This document shows positions 34,160 to 45,659 of a DNA stretch of 64,000 bases, piece by piece. Positions within the stretch are counted from its first letter, which is position 1. Each line of letters begins with the position of its first letter. Made by a program: the position numbers and the translations under genes. The notes below the pieces were generated by a model, which was not told the DNA's origin, did not search any database, and saw only the letters and a program-made list of their open reading frames with translations. This stretch comes from Nannobrachium achirus (Eukaryota > Chordata > Actinopteri > Myctophiformes > Myctophidae). The DNA is taken from assembly GCA_963921795.1 (NCBI GenBank), contig OY997642.1, positions 64,437,640 to 64,501,639 of the forward strand, read 5' to 3'.

Positions 34160-34696
34160 TTAGTCCTGTTTTAGTCTTTTGAAATAGTTTTAGTCTAGTC
34201 TAGTTGACTAAATATCAAAATGTTTACTCTTAGATTTTATTCTTAGTCTTTTGGGATTAGTCTGTCTTTTAGTCTTAATCTTTTTGATTTTGACAGAGCA
34301 AAGACTAAGACAAATAAAGTGATATCCTGAGTCCTCAAAAATAATAAACACACACTATCTTGGCTGTAATGCCATTGCACCTAAATACAGCAAATACAAT
34401 ACTTGTGTTAATGTTAAGTAACTCTCAAAATAAGTCAAACTGCTAGGGCTACAATGCCTAGTCTTGTGTGCCACAGCCAGGAACAAAATCTCTTGATTGA
34501 TACATCATCTGAAACTGTCTGCTACTCAAAAATCTAAAGATAAAAGATGTGTTTGCCATCTGGCTTTCCATTCCACATTTGCATACCAGTGTTAGTTTTT
34601 TACAGCCATTAGTCTTGGACTGGATTTAGTTTTAGTCTTATGAGTAACTCACATTTAGTCTTACTGTAAGTCTCCTGAAATTGTTTTAGTCTAGTC

Positions 34697-34865
34697 TAGG
34701 GATGGTCCGATCAGGTTTTTTGGAACCGATCACCGAGCACCGATCACAAAAGTTCGATCGGATCGGATCGGTGAATTTACCTTTTGATCTAAACCACCGA
34801 TTATCGCCGATCACGCTTTGATCGGCCCGATCCGATCCATTGCCGATTGATCGGTAACATCTCTA
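34697..34865. mobile_element. hAT MITE (169 bp)
   Basis: Ends TAGGGATGGTCCGATC and GATCGGTAACATCTCTA; rich in CCGATC/GATCGG. GTCTAGTC is duplicated exactly (34689-34696 and 34866-34873), although the locus is repetitive CTAGT. A relative is at 60676-61750. Confidence 0.8.
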
Positions 34866-34885
34866 GTCTAGTCTAGTCTGTCTAA

Positions 34886-35408
34886 AGGCTCGAACACACT
34901 GCCCGACTTTTTGAGACGATTATGCTGTCGCCAACCAATTTTGGCACTCGCCGTCAAAAACGGCGATCTGCCGCAAGATCGGGCTTTGCTCGCTGGGGTT
35001 TTACTCGCTGTGTGTGAAAAGCACTGCGAGAAGATCCGTGCGCGATTCTAGCGGTCGCCGACAGCTTCCTGAGCGTTTAGATAGCAGCTTTGATATTTGG
35101 TTCTGTCACTCTGTCACAGTGCGCGCTCTCTCTCTCTCTCTCTCTCTGTGTCAAATGGAGACGCACGGAGCGGAGTGGAGAGAGAAAAAAGGGAGAGAGA
35201 ATTTAACATGAGGAGAGCTGGAGAGCCTGGAGAGGGCATTATTACGCAGCGGACCGTCCAGCGTATACGCATGACTTTCATCATAATAATATAGATGCCG
35301 TTTCATAGCAATATAAAACCAACGCATCTCACAATGTAATGTATTGATAAAACCACGCAGCAGCATGGCTGGTGGTATTATGAAAACAATTAACAGGTGC
35401 GGAGTGCG

Positions 35409-35497
<89 letters not shown>

Positions 35498-35771
35498 ACG
35501 CACGCACACACAGCGAGAGAGGAAAATAATTAGTGCCCGCTCTCGTGCACAATTAGAATAAAAACAAATGTAATATTGGCTATGTATCGGGGATGCATCC
35601 TGGTGAAATATCTGGCAGTGTGTGACCCCTTGTGTGTGATCTGTCGGTGATCAATCTTGTCGGCGAAAACCACAACGAGACAATTTCAAGAAAGTCACTT
35701 GTGCAGTGTGAAATACTCTAATGATCTGATGACTCACCGACCACGCAAAATTGATCAGTGTGTTCGAGCCC
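34886..35771. mobile_element. Harbinger-like element (886 bp)
   Basis: AGGCTCGAACACACTGCC at left and AGTGTGTTCGAGCCC at right are inverted; the flanks are TAA and TTA (TWA target). It contains (CT)n at 35128-35147 and a long (GT)n at 35414-35496. No transposase. Confidence 0.7.
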
Positions 35772-36392
35772 TTAGTCGACAAAATTAACACGGATTTGAA
35801 CCACTTAAACCCTCAATATATGGAGATATGGTAGTACACTAAGCCTCTCTACTTGAACTAATACTTAGTTGACTGGGTTTGACACTGCATTTATTTCCCC
35901 CCTTAGTCCATGGGCCATATAAGATGTCGGTATCCGAAAGGTGGCAAAGATTAGCTGTGTCTCAAAAGTGGTTATCATACCAAAATATAATCTACAGATA
36001 TAGAGCTTTTCAAAAATGCATAGTAACCTTTGCCACCTTTCGATTACCAACAAACCAACCGATTAACAACCAACATCTCGTATGGCTCATGGACTATTTA
36101 CACCAAATGTGCAGCCAACCGTCTCTGAAAGCTCACAATGTGTCACTGTCAAAACACTTTGAGGTTCAAGTTGTTAAACGTCAAATCAAGAAGCTGAGAA
36201 CAAGCCTGTCATAGATCCATCTGTGTTTTATCTCACAGACCCATTTCTAGATGTTTCAGAGCCACGCCATTTAAAAAAAGAAGGGAAAAAAATGAATTTT
36301 CATGCCATTGTTGCCTTGTTTGTGTGGTTATTGTATTGAGATAAATATTGTGACTGACATATATGAACAAAAGGAGAGCACATGAAACTTAC

Positions 36393-36704
36393 TGAGATCT
36401 GGTTGGTCTTCAGGTTCCTCCTGTTTAATAGAAACGTCTTCAGGGTCTTCAAATTTGATAGAAATGTCTTCAGGGTCCTCGAGTTTAATAGAAATGTCTT
36501 CAAGTAATTCCTGTTTAACAGAGATGTCTTCAGGGTCTTCGAGTTTAATAAAGATGTCTTCAGGGTCCTCGAGTTTAATAGAAATGTCTTCAGGTAACTC
36601 ATGTTTAACAGAAATATCTTCAGGGTCCTCAATTTGAATAGAAATGTTCCTGGCCGAGTCTGGAGAGTTCATCTTCACCTGCAGTCTGGACTCCACACTC
36701 TGGT
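36393..36704 (-). CDS. Exon with a tandem SUMO-consensus decapeptide array (zinc-finger gene N-terminal region)
   Basis: Acceptor TTCATTTCAG before 36704; donor GTAAGTTTC after 36393; 312 nt. The exon reads QSVESRLQVKMNSPDSARN, then eight decapeptides: ISIQIEDPED, ISVKHELPED, ISIKLEDPED, IFIKLEDPED, ISVKQELLED, ISIKLEDPED, ISIKFEDPED and VSIKQEEPED. Seven carry V/I-K-x-E followed by acidic residues, the SUMO-acceptor consensus with an acidic tail. The exon ends in phase 1 and the zinc-finger exon at 31649 starts in the matching phase. SUMOylation of zinc-finger repressors is established; here it is inferred from motif only. The initiating exon was not found. Confidence 0.75.
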
Positions 36705-36976
36705 CTGAAATGAAGCAACATTAACATTTTATTTTTGTATTAAATGTTAAAATTAAATTATATCTTTTTTGCAGACACATCCACCAGTTCATTAAGTATA
36801 CCTCGTTGGCACCTTAGCACCACCCACCTGACCTGACCCAGTCCCTACGCGATCTCCTACAAGACCACCAACCTCTCCTATGCCCAGAGGTCTCCACCCC
36901 TAAGAGCCCACTCGTTCAGGTGCCCAGAGGCCCAGTCATCCCAAAAATACGGTGCCCAGATGTCCCCAGTGCCTAG

Positions 36977-38490
36977 CCTGGGTGCCATGGCATTGGTCCG
37001 AAATCTCATTGTTCCTACATCCCATTAGCCAGAATCTGGTGATGTTAACTTGGTGAAGAATACTATGCCTAAACCTAACCCTAACCCTAACCTCAGTAAA
37101 ACTATGCCTAGACCTAACCCAACCCCTAACCCTAACCTCAGTAAAACTATGCCTAAACCTAACCCTAACTAAATTCGGACTAATGAGATGTAGGACTGAT
37201 GAGATTGGTGCCAGCCTGTTCGCTCCGTTCCGCGATTAGTTTTGTCTCTCCGCATCACAGTCTGGAAATGATTCAGTTGACTCGTATTTCTGAACGTCCG
37301 TTGAGACGTAGCGAGGTCGTTGCTGATTGGGTGTTGTTCCAACGAATCAGAGTAGGGTTAGGGTAGATATGTCATCAGCCAGCCAATACACACTGGTGTA
37401 TTTGTCCCGCTCCGCAGTCCGCACCACAGACCAATCGGAAGCGGCGGTTGGATTCCACCGAGTTCTCCCACTGAGCAATAGTCGGATATTACACCACTAG
37501 TTCTTTTTTAGCCGTCATTTCAACCAGCTATATTTCGGTTATATTCACACTGAAAACACTGAAAGAAAGTTTATATTTACACAGAATTTAGACAATTGAA
37601 GTTAATCCATATTTCAATCCATATTTATTTAAAAAAAACAACTGCACGTTGCAGAATGATCTCCAAATATTGGTGTAAAATGATTTTAATAGCCAGCCGT
37701 CACAATAAGGTATACGTCTGGGTGTAGTCGTTTTATATGCGGCATTTCAACAACTATGTTTAGACCATGTATTAAATAAAGTTATCCTTGGTACTAAGGC
37801 GCGGTAAGCCGGTAGAGTGTTCATTAATTACCGTGATTGTGTGTACTAGTCACTCACTGGAAAGTGGAAACGTCCAGACAGCAGGCTACTCTGAATTACA
37901 GAGTAGCAGCAACACACCCAGTCAAACACAGCCGCGGCGCCACCCCCGCCACATCATTCAATACGTATTGATTAAACAAAATTATTGTAATCGCTAGGCT
38001 TAGTAGGCGCCCAATACATTTAGTTTCCTCAACAATGCGCACTACCCTAAAATGAACACAGGTGGGCAATGTCACCTTTTAATACGGCCAGAAAGTCTAT
38101 ACTTTTTATATTGTGTATGCATTGATGGCCGAGTGGATAGTGTCTCCGACCCATTAGCCGGAGGTCACTGGTCCGAACCTCACCGTCGCCCTACTTTTCA
38201 CTACTTTCGACGGCCGCTAACGGCTACATTTTGCCGACTTTTAGCGGTCTAATAGTCGTCTGGTGTAAATATAGTCGACTAAAAAAAATCAAATCTAGAC
38301 CTTTACAACACTGATTTTCAACGTGTGGTGTAGAAGATAAAACACCACTAATAGGCAACTAATAAACCTCAAAATGCTCAGTGGGCTATGTCCCACCTCC
38401 CCTTGGAGATAGGAGGCTTTCCAGACTGTGATGCGCAGAGACAAAACAAATCGCGGAACGGAGCGAACAGGCTGGCACCCAGGCTACCCA
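36977..38490. mobile_element. Element with about 65-bp inverted ends (TGCCAGCCTGTTCGCTCCGT), itself interrupted
   Basis: GGTGCCAGCCTGTTCGCTCC at 37209 through CACAGTCTGGAAA is inverted at about 38418-38482. A TAGCCTGGGTGCCA piece at 36976 appears to be the outermost left end, separated by a small inserted element (about 36990-37208) with AATCTCAT / ATGAGATT inverted ends and CCTAACCC tracts. No coding sequence. Confidence 0.65.
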
Positions 38491-38583
38491 GTGCCCACCT
38501 GACTTGTATTCCTGGGGGTCCCTCAGCAAAAAGTATAGCATCCGAATCAGTATAACCAGTTTAAACCTATATACTTAGGGGAT

Positions 38584-38659
38584 GTGAAAATAGCAGATCT
38601 ACAAGGTATTGAATAATGATGCATCCAAATGAGACACACTGTGAGCTAGATCCGTTTCT
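38584..38659. repeat. Dispersed hairpin repeat, decayed copy
   Basis: GTGAAAATAGCAGATCTACA at left and CACACTGTGAGCTAGATC at right; the stem is partly lost. Confidence 0.65.
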
Positions 38660-38689
38660 TTACGAGGTTGTGCCAAATTCTTGGCCATC

Positions 38690-39065
38690 TGGCCAGTGAT
38701 GTATATCAAGGAGTGTGGATCACTAGCATCCTTTAAAATTGCCCTGAAAAACCACTTACAGGCAGCAGCCGTTCGCAACTGGTAAAAAAAATGAACCTAG
38801 CCCAACCCTACCCTCCCCTGCCCCTTCTTTGTACTGTTTGTTTAGACTTACTGTCTTCTTTTTTGTTTTTCTTTACATATCTACTGCATAGTACTGTGTT
38901 CTATTTGTCTGTCATTCAATGTTATATGAGATACTTCAATGGTTTCCAGTGGAAATAAGCTTAGTCTTTTCATGGATCTCCTTTTAGTAGACCTTGTACC
39001 AGTGAACTGTACCGTCATGAAACTGTACCTTTTCCTATGCAAACTTCTAATAAAGTCTTCAATCA
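38690..39065 (+). mobile_element. 5'-truncated CR1/L2-type LINE 3' end
   Basis: It starts near GGAGTGTGGATCACTAGCAT with coding residues LASFKIALKNHLQAAAVRNW and a stop, then the same 3' UTR as the LINE at 44671-45655, ending AATAAAGTCTTCAATCAATA. A nearby upstream match to the 4756 repeat (CTGGCCAGTGATGTATATC) indicates insertion next to or into it. Confidence 0.8.
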
Positions 39066-40036
39066 ATAACCATGCAGTACCCATATATGGAGACCCCTGG
39101 TACCCATATATGGAGATCCATGTATGGTACATCCCTTTTATGCCCATACGTGGAGATCCCTGTCTGAACCAGCCAAACCATATGGGCATTCCCATGTCCT
39201 GTTAGACATGGGCTTACTAGCCTATTGATGACGATAAAAGCCTTATGTTAAGAGTAGTCAGGTCCCTTATCTATTTTTGTTGGATTTTTGTGAAGATTTG
39301 TAAAACTATACATTTTTGGAAAGGTTATTGTCTAAGGAATCAGAAAATCAATGTTTCCATTTGCCCAGGTGTGTTTATGGCGGCCATATTGGAATTTACA
39401 AAATGGCCACCATAAAATTACTTTTTGTAATATCTCTGCCTCTAAATAAGCTGGAACATTGATTTCAACAGCTAAACCTACATTTTCAGGGTCAAGGAAT
39501 CCAATGGTGGTAGTTATAAATCTCAAATAATTACAAAATAACCCTTAGATGCATGACTGAGTCCAAAACGGCCTGATGTGATTGTTTTCTTGCAATATTA
39601 GTTTCACCAAGTAATTTTGTCAGATTATTTTGAAGATTTACCAAAACTATATTTTTTTGGAAAGATTATCATCTAAGCAATCAGAAAATCAATGTTTCCA
39701 TTTGCCCAGAGGTGTTTATGGCGGCCATATTGAAATATGTTTTGTCATATCTTGGCTTCTAAATAAGACGGAACATTGATTTTAATGGCTAAACCTACTG
39801 TATATTTTCAGGGTCAAGGAATCAATTGTCCAATTATCATTTCATTTTTGTATCATCCCATTGAAATACATAATCCACCATATGAGTAAAAAACCGACAC
39901 AGCCCAGGCAGTAAGTCAGACACCAACTCAGAGTTCTTTTATATTTAACTGTGAACTTTAAATGTTTGTGTAACCATCTTAAACATCATGACATGTGTAA
40001 AATCATAGACAGTCTCTATGCATCATCATAATCATT

Positions 40037-40520
40037 ACTAGTAAGACGCCTCAGGGCGACATGTGACCTTGCCCTAAAGGCCAATTCTTGGCTATCTGGC
40101 CAGTGATGTATATCGGACCAGTTACCCAATCTCAACAGTGCCTGTTGAAATTGGCAGAACATGCCCATACTGTATATGGGCATTGCCAGATATTCCCTTA
40201 ATATTGATGACATCGGGACAGGGATCTCCATATATGGGCATAGATCCGACAAGGACGTAATTAATGTGCAAGTGTGATATGGGAATGCCCATATGTCAGA
40301 ACATACCCGTATATGGGTATAAAATATATGGGCATAAAAGGGACATGAAGCCAGGAGTGTGATGTCAGATCAGCAAACCCATTCTGTTAAGAGTGGTTCC
40401 CCTACATCACAGTGACATCAGAGCATGATGATACTGACTGACTGAAGGAAGCACTGACACAGAGGGAGACAAGCTGCAACATTTCTCATGGTATACTGCG
40501 ACCTTCGGTCGCAACAACAA
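40037..40520 (-). mobile_element. GCGACCGAAGGTCGC repeat, copy B (inverted)
   Basis: Reverse complement of 4756-5375: CGCCTCAGGGCGAC near 40048, CCATATATGG at 40228, and TATACTGCGACCTTCGGTCG near 40494. The partner arm at about 42640-42655 shows the uninterrupted target (ATGATTATGATGATG), giving the borders to within a few bases. Confidence 0.75.
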
Positions 40521-40646
40521 TCATCACTTTTGTGCATCAGAGCTTGGGAATCATCATCGTTCTGGAACTGGCTGCTGCAATGATACATGTCAATACAGGC
40601 TTAGCTTTTTAGGAACATCTGCTAGAAGAACAGTCATTGGACCATC

Positions 40647-40994
40647 TCAAGGATGGCCTTTGGGTCTGGGAGGACTTCTGTGGTCGTCGGTTTTAGCATG
40701 CCAATAAAGTGTTTGAAGTACCCATTTTGCAGGGGATCCAGCTGTGGATCCTTCAGAGCAATGGCTGCTTGTGTCCATGCCCTTGTTTAGACATGGACTC
40801 TCATGATTGTGCTGCTTCAGAGCTCCAGGTGTTGGAGGGAGCTTCTCACTTTCTGCTCTATGTTTGCAGAACAGTATGCCATCACAGTTCAGGCATGGTC
40901 TTGATGTTGTTTCTCTTGGGTGAGTAAGCTGCACATACAAGGACTCCAGTGTTGACAGCATTCCCTCTGTCACTTTTGCTTCATCCAAAAGCAT
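40647..40994 (-). pseudogene. C-terminal remnant of the uncharacterised family (PAPKAILEM / KCKS type)
   Basis: Inverted copy of the better-preserved sequence at 42295-42660, with CTGAAGGATCCACAGCTGGA and TGGGTACTTCAAACACTT. It is frame-broken and has no recognisable start. Confidence 0.4.
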
Positions 40995-41254
40995 CTATAG
41001 AGCATTGATAACGTCTTCATCTGTTTTGAGCTAGATCTGTGCATTAGGTTGGTTTTCCTTCTTCGTGGTTATTTTCTTCAAAGACCAGGTCTAAATGTAT
41101 CTAGAAGCAGATGTGATGATCAGCTTGGAAGATCCCCTGTTGTACTCTAGAGTTTTGGCAGCAAGATAGTCAGATCAGCCTTAGTCTGACACCAACCTCA
41201 GACACATAACACATATGTGTTTGATGTTGGTGTCATCTCTGACTTGATACTTAA

Positions 41255-41674
41255 CTCATTCCCTGCCAGGCCCGATAGTCCCGAGATTATTCCAATGTCT
41301 TTCCCCGCCAGGCCCGATAGTCCCGAGAATTAAAAAAAAAAAAAAATCAAAAGAATTTTTTGACCCCCAAAAATGGAGTAGGCATGATAGCAATCGCGAA
41401 ATTGCATGTTTAACCCCCATAGCAACCCCATCTTTCAAGCATGGCAGCCATTTTGGCAGCCATCTTTGTTAAACATAGTGGCTGTTATCTCATGAATGCC
41501 TGAACGGATTTCCATTCGGATTTTTTTGTTTGAAAGCTGTGAGCAATGTGGACACACGTGGTGCATTATCTAGGCATGGGTGTGCATGATCCGTGCACAC
41601 CCAATTACATGGAAGTCTATGGAGACGAATGGCAGGTGGGAGTACGGAGGTATGTTAAAATGGCGGTCAATGTG
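41255..41674. mobile_element. TTAA-target element
   Basis: TTAA then CTCATTCCCTGCC at left; GGCGGTCAATGTG then TTAA at right. The interior (GCATGTTTAACCCCCATAG, CCTGAACGGATTTCCATTCG) is inverse to part of 60964-61618, confirming one family. Confidence 0.75.
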
Positions 41675-41955
41675 TTAATAGAAGCTTCTACTTGTCTTTG
41701 TTTATCTCTGGTTGCACTCTTCAGAGAATCTTTTGTCATAATCTTGTGTTAGTTGCATCAGTCTGTCATTGAAGAAGCCACTCAGATCCTTGACTGTCAC
41801 TACAGTCACAGTTTTTTTGCTCAGCTTCTGCACAAGCACCATGCCATCCACTAGTGCTGTCTAATGACTGTAAACCCTGTATCTGTTGCATCTTGGTCGG
41901 TAGAATCTCCAGCTTGAGGTGGCTGGTCTTCATGGGGCATATCTTCTCTTATCAC

Positions 41956-42280
41956 ACAGGTGAAATCTCGCTTTTTCGAACGCACATCATTTCGACAACG
42001 GAGCGTCGGCAGTTATCGCTACTCACCCCACGGAGGTTAGGGTTAGGTTGTTGAAAAGATGACTTGTAGAAATAGCGACACGCTCCCTGTCACACAGGGA
42101 GGTTCTCCTGTATAGGCAAGGCAACCTAGCTGCAGAGTCTACCTTGGGAGCATGTCGCTGTTTCTACATGTCATCTTTTCGACAACCAAACCTAACCCAA
42201 ACCTCCGTGGGGTGAGGCAATATCCTGCCGACGCTCCGTTGTCGAAATGTTGCGTTGTCGAAAGAGCGAGATTTCCCTGT
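41956..42280. mobile_element. Fold-back element with about 125-bp arms
   Basis: TGAAATCTCGCTTTTTCGAA through TTTCGACAACGGAGCGTCGG and CACCCCACGGAGGTT is inverted at the right end, finishing AAAGAGCGAGATTTCCCTGT. The loop is about 70 bp. Arms include GGTTAGGGTTAGG. Non-coding. Confidence 0.85.
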
Positions 42281-44664
42281 CTACCTCAAAACAGATGAAG
42301 ATGTTAACAATGCTCTGCAGACTGGATGAAGCTGAAATTATGGAAGAAATGCTGTCAACACTGGATTCCTTTGTATATGCATCAACATCAAGACAATCCC
42401 TGCAATGCCATGGCATCTGTTCTGCAAACACCTGGAGCTCTGAAGCAGAGCATCTTCAGGGTCCATGTCTAAACAAGGGCATGGACACAAGCAGCCATTG
42501 CACTGAAGGATCCACAGCTAGATCCCCTGCAAAATGGGTATTTCAAACACTTGATTGGCATGCTGAAACCAACGACCACAGAGGTCCTCCCAGCCCCAAA
42601 GGCCATCCTTGAGATGGTCCAATACAAGTGTAAATCTGAAGTGATGAAAATGATTATGATGATGCTAGAAACTGTATATGATTACACATGTCATGATGTT
42701 CAAAATGGTTAGACAAACATCCAAAGTTCACTACTAAAATACATCTCAATAAAAATAACTCAAGAGTTATCTGACTGACTGCCTGAGCCATTTTTTACCC
42801 ATATGGTGGATTATGCATTTCAATGGGATGTTACAAAATAATTAATGATAACTTGAACCATTGGATTCCTTGACCCTGAAACTGTAGGTTTAGCCATTGA
42901 AATCAATGTTCCATGTTATTTAAGTCAAGATATTACAAAACATAAATTTTACAGCGGCCATTTTGTCAATTCCGATATGGCCGCCGCAGACATCTGGGCA
43001 AATGGGAAAATGTATTTTCTGATTCCTTAGACAATATCCTTTCCAAAAATGTATAGTTTTGCAAATCTAATAATAATAATATTGCCAGAAAACAACCACG
43101 CCAGGCCGTTTTGGACCCAGTCATGCATCTAAGGGTTAATGTTGTAATTATTTGAGATTTATAACTACCACCATTGGATTCCTTGACCCTGAAAATGTAG
43201 GTTTAGCAGTTAAAATCAATGTTCCAGCTTATTTAGAGGCTGAGATATTACAAAACGTAATTTTATGGTGGCCATTTTGTAACTTCCAATATGGCCACCA
43301 TAAACACATCTGGGCAAATGGAAACATAGATTTTCTGATTCCTTAGACAATAACCTTTCCAAAAATGTATAGTTTTGCAAATCTTCACAAAAATCCAACA
43401 AAAGTATAAATCAAAGCATAAGGGACCTGACTATGGGGTGAGGCAATATCCTGCCGACGCTCCGTTGTCGAAATGTTGCGTTGTCGAAAGAGCGAGATTT
43501 CCCTGTCTACCTCAAAACAGATGAAGATGTTAACAATGCTCTGCAGACTGGATGAAGCTGAAATTATGGAAGAAATGCTGTCAACACTGGATTCCTTTGT
43601 ATATGCATCAACATCAAGACAATCCCTGCAATGCCATGGCATCTGTTCTGCAAACACCTGGAGCTCTGAAGCAGAGCATCTTCAGGGTCCATGTCTAAAC
43701 AAGGGCATGGACACAAGCAGCCATTGCACTGAAGGATCCACAGCTAGATCCCCTGCAAAATGGGTATTTCAAACACTTGATTGGCATGCTGAAACCAACG
43801 ACCACAGAGGTCCTCCCAGCCCCAAAGGCCATCCTTGAGATGGTCCAATACAAGTGTAAATCTGAAGTGATGAAAATGATTATGATGATGCTAGAAACTG
43901 TATATGATTACACATGTCATGATGTTCAAAATGGTTAGACAAACATCCAAAGTTCACTACTAAAATACATCTCAATAAAAATAACTCAAGAGTTATCTGA
44001 CTGACTGCCTGAGCTGTGCCATTTTTTACCCATATGGTGGATTATGCATTTCAATGGGATGTTACAAAATAATTAATGATAACTTGAACCATTGGATTCC
44101 TTGACCCTGAAACTGTAGGTTTAGCCATTGAAATCAATGTTCCATGTTATTTAAGTCAAGATATTACAAAACATAAATTTTACAGCGGCCATTTTGTCAA
44201 TTCCGATATGGCCGCCGCAGACATCTGGGCAAATGGGAAAATGTATTTTCTGATTCCTTAGACAATATCCTTTCCAAAAATGTATAGTTTTGCAAATCTA
44301 ATAATAATAATATTGCCAGAAAACAACCACGCCAGGCCGTTTTGGACCCAGTCATGCATCTAAGGGTTAATGTTGTAATTATTTGAGATTTATAACTACC
44401 ACCATTGGATTCCTTGACCCTGAAAATGTAGGTTTAGCAGTTAAAATCAATGTTCCAGCTTATTTAGGGGCTGAGATATTACAAAACGTAATTTTATGGT
44501 GGCCATTTTGTAACTTCCAATATGGCCACCATAAACACATCTGGGCAAATGGAAACATAGATTTTCTGATTCCTTAGACAATAACCTTTCCAAAAATGTA
44601 TAGTTTTGCAAATCTTCACAAAAATCCAACAAAAGTATAAATCAAAGCATAAGGGACCTGACTA
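42209..44664 (+). repeat. Near-identical direct tandem duplication (unit about 1.23 kb, two copies)
   Basis: Sequence from TGGGGTGAGGCAATATCCTG (near 42209) repeats from 43434 with almost no change. The offset is 1226 bp in the left part and 1231 bp in the right, because of a 5-bp insertion at GAGCTGTGCC. The left breakpoint lies inside the right arm of the fold-back element, so only half of that element is copied. Confidence 0.9.
42295..42720 (+). pseudogene. C-terminal remnant of the uncharacterised family, repeated at about 43521-43946
   Basis: One frame reads IALKDPQLDPLQNGYFKHLI, then MLKPTTTEVLPAPKAILEM and VQYKCKSE. This resembles the segment just before and into the KCxCK cysteine cluster that ends proteins of the family seen at 24334-24903. 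Another frame over the same bases is also open (42247-42612) but has no known motif. Present twice because of the tandem duplication, and inverted at 40647-40994. Confidence 0.4.
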
Positions 44665-44670
44665 GAGTGG

Positions 44671-45655
44671 CCACTGGTTCCAATGTCATCCAATCCAATG
44701 TCTAATCTTTCCAGCGAAAAGATGACTTCAAAAGTAATACAAAAAATCAACCAACGAACTCGTTTCCTACAGAGGATCGCCCCAATGGTCAACTTCAACA
44801 CACTGAAGACCATAGCTGGTGCAATAATCCAGCCCCTCTTTGACTATGGAGTCCACGTATGGTATCGTGACGCCCCACAAGCCCTAAAAACTAAACTCCA
44901 AACAGCCCAAAATAAACTAATTAGGGTCCTGCTTAACCTTCCCAATCAGACTCACCTCACCTCTACTCACCAGTTAAGAGTGGGGTGGCTCAGAGTAGAT
45001 GACAGAGTACAGCAACTTGCAATGGGCCTGGTGTACAAGATACACTACACCACTATGATACCCAAGTACCTGTCAAAATACTTTATAAACGTTAAGGATG
45101 TCCATAATTACAACACCAGAGGCAGTGCCACAGATCACGTTCAACCCAGAGTCAACTCAAAGAAAGGGTCGAACTCGTTCTTCTGCTACACCACAAAAAT
45201 GTGGAATGCCTTACCGAAGGCCATAAAGGAGTGTGGATCACTAGCATCCTTTAAAATTGCCCTAAAAAACCACTTACAGGCAGCAGCCGTTCACAACTGG
45301 TAAAAACCTAGCCCAACCCTACCCTCCCTGCCCCTTCCTTGTATATACTGTACATACTGATTGTTTAGACTTACTGTTACCTGCCCCTTCCTTGTATATA
45401 TTGTATATACTGTACTTACTGATTGTATAGACCTACTGTTTTCTTTTTTTCTTTACATATCTACTGCATAGTACTGTGTTCTATTTGTCTGTCATTCAAT
45501 GTTATATGAGATACTTTAATGGTTTCCTGTTGAAATAAGCTTAGTCTTTTCATGGATCTCCTTTTAGTAGACCTTGTACCAGTGAACTGTACCGTCATGA
45601 ATCTGTACATTTTCCTATGCAAACTTCTAATAAAGCCTTCAATCAATCAATCAAT
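44671..45655 (+). mobile_element. 5'-truncated CR1/L2-type LINE with intact C-terminal frame and 3' UTR
   Basis: Open frame 44683-45303 reads KINQRTRFLQRIAPMVNF, FDYGVHVWYRDAPQALK, LQTAQNKLIRVLLNLP, VGWLRVDDRVQQLAMGLV, YNTRGSATDHV and TKMWNALPKAIKE, ending HLQAAAVHNW and a stop. This is the thumb and C-terminal region of a CR1/L2/Rex1-group reverse transcriptase. A 350-bp 3' UTR with an internal repeat (CCTTGTATATA) ends in a TCAA microsatellite tail. Other copies: 38690-39065 and 62374-64000. Confidence 0.85.
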
Positions 45656-45659
45656 CATA

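Larger units (their letters stand above)
39235..41010 (-). repeat. Left arm of a large inverted repeat (partner 42290-43434)
   Basis: Contains two related units of about 310 bp (AGACAATAACCTTTCC inverse; GGCCATATTGGAA), then sequence inverse to 42290-42780, including the remnant at 40647-40994. It is interrupted by the GCGACC element at 40037-40520, which is absent from the partner arm. Confidence 0.75.

Noticed and set aside
35935-36046. Short inverted repeat AAAGGTGGCAAAG / CTTTGCCACCTTT as a small element
   Set aside because: Arms of about 16 bp only, no target duplication and no second copy noticed.
38124-38190. tRNA-Ser/Leu-like sequence (TGGCCGAGTGG A box, GGTCCGAACCT B box)
   Set aside because: Acceptor and T stems do not pair when folded on the box positions. 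It is at best a decayed tRNA-derived remnant, so not listed as a tRNA.
39332-39526. 64-codon frame repeated three times (MRFITTTIGFLDPENVGL)
   Set aside because: All copies lie in the same non-coding repeat unit; conservation reflects recent duplication, and the related units at 39.7 and 42.9 kb break the frame.
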